This document shows, piece after piece, positions 22,220 through 22,766 of a stretch of 22,766 nucleotides of DNA. The notes beneath the pieces were generated by a model. The model did not search any database. It worked only from the letters and a program-made list of their open reading frames with translations, and was not told where the DNA came from. How positions within the stretch are numbered: the stretch's first letter is position 1; each line of letters opens with the position of its first letter. The stretch is from the NCBI GenBank assembly GCA_023415515.1, contig JAEZKH010000425.1:1-22766 (forward strand), given 5' to 3'. The position numbers and the translations under genes were made by a program. Source of the stretch: Actinomycetes bacterium. Lineage in GTDB: Bacteria; Actinomycetota; Actinomycetes; Mycobacteriales; Mycobacteriaceae.

Positions 22220-22766
22220 GCGGGCGTCGCGAGCGGAATCGAGACTCGCAACGCGGTCCCTTCGCCTGCGGGACTGGACCATTCGAAATGTCCACCGAGG
22301 GCCTCGACCCGGTCGATCAGACCGATGAGCCCGGAGCCCTTCGCGGGATCGGCGCCGCCGACGCCGTCGTCGCGAATGGACAGCCGCAGATTGGTCTCGT
22401 CTGACCTGGCGGTGACGGTCACTTCGGTGGCTTCGGCGTACCTCGCCACGTTCGTCAGCGACTCGGCCACCACGAAATACGCGGCGACCTCGACCGACTC
22501 GGGCAGCCGGCCGTCGACGCAGATGTCGAGTTCGACGGGCACGGAAGACCGTCGGGCGATGGCCTTCAACGCGGGCCCGAGTCCACCCTTGGACAGGATG
22601 GCCGGATGAATACCGCGGGATATCTCGCGAAGCTCATCGGATACTCCGGTCAACCCGTCGACGATCTCGGCAAGCTGATCGGCGACGTCGTCGCAGCCCG
22701 GGCGCAACGACGCCTCGGCCGTCCGCAACTCCAACCCGAGTGAGAGCAGTCGCTGCTGCGCCCCGT
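22210..22766 (-). CDS. Sensor histidine kinase, NarL-system type (C-terminal part)
   Basis: The gene runs off the right edge, so the N-terminus and phospho-histidine are outside. The visible 185 or so residues start GAQQRLLSLGLELR, the sequence just after the His in the HisKA_3 dimerisation domain. The ATPase domain follows with N-box AESLTNVARYAEA and G-box DDGVGGADPAKGSGLIGLIDRVEALGG, ending with GTALRVSIPL. Such kinases pair with LuxR-type response regulators, making the regulator at 19639 or the lone receiver at 20263 plausible partners. The reading frame is open to the edge without needing an internal start. Confidence 0.9.
   Translation of the reverse strand, partial: GAQQRLLSLGLELRTAEASLRPGCDDVADQLAEIVDGLTGVSDELREISRGIHPAILSKGGLGPALKAIARRSSVPVELDICVDGRLPESVEVAAYFVVAESLTNVARYAEATEVTVTARSDETNLRLSIRDDGVGGADPAKGSGLIGLIDRVEALGGHFEWSSPAGEGTALRVSIPLATPAYR

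Noticed and set aside
20714..22282. Long open frame antisense to the flavoprotein gene (about 520 codons)
   Set aside because: High GC keeps antisense frames open; the translated product has no recognisable domain and the plus-strand frame has complete enzyme motifs.

Overview
The window is high-GC DNA from an actinobacterium, almost certainly a Mycobacterium (Mycolicibacterium-type). The clearest sign is the block hemW <> sirA-cysH-sirB, which matches the M. tuberculosis neighbourhood of Rv2388c and Rv2391-Rv2393 as I recall it. Frequent GTG starts, 4-base ATGA/GTGA gene junctions and a leaderless polycysteine leader ORF agree with this. Nearly everything left of 16.7 kb is on the minus strand and concerns sulfur.

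Region A (1-7994). After the last codons of an IS110-type transposase (1-108) comes a probable seven-gene minus-strand operon read from 7994 to 132. It encodes a taurine/sulfonate-type ABC importer (permease, lipoprotein binding protein, ATPase), an APC-family permease, a glutamine-synthetase-like ligase, an SfnG/SsuD-type flavin monooxygenase and an SfnB/DszC-type flavin monooxygenase. The set suggests uptake and C-S cleavage of an organosulfur compound. The ligase and APC permease add a possible gamma-glutamylation step on an amine. I do not know a described pathway with exactly this set.

Region B (7995-13498). A plus-strand DUF1684 gene faces a sulfide/persulfide detoxification operon on the minus strand: persulfide dioxygenase-rhodanese fusion (CstB-like), type II sulfide:quinone oxidoreductase, membrane rhodanese, TauE/SafE exporter, and a CsoR-family regulator with a CstR-like two-cysteine site lacking the copper-binding histidine. 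Two ATACCC-N4-GGGTA palindromes sit on the operon promoter and a third sits just upstream of the regulator, inside the tauE stop region. Together these make a complete candidate cst regulon. A strong hairpin terminator separates it from region C.

Region C (13499-18193). This is assimilatory sulfate reduction: sirA (sulfite reductase), cysH (APS reductase) and sirB (sirohydrochlorin chelatase), preceded by a cysteine-rich leader ORF and an RBS-masking hairpin that suggest cysteine-responsive attenuation. Between sirA and cysH, three copies of a 32-bp repeat form a chain of 11-codon mini-ORFs joined by ATGA overlaps, a miniature relative in design of mycobacterial MIRUs. hemW is divergent.

Region D (18277-22766). 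A SigL-like ECF sigma factor and its membrane anti-sigma factor, a NarL-type response regulator, an orphan receiver protein, a mercuric-reductase-like flavoprotein and the 3' part of a sensor histidine kinase that runs off the right edge.
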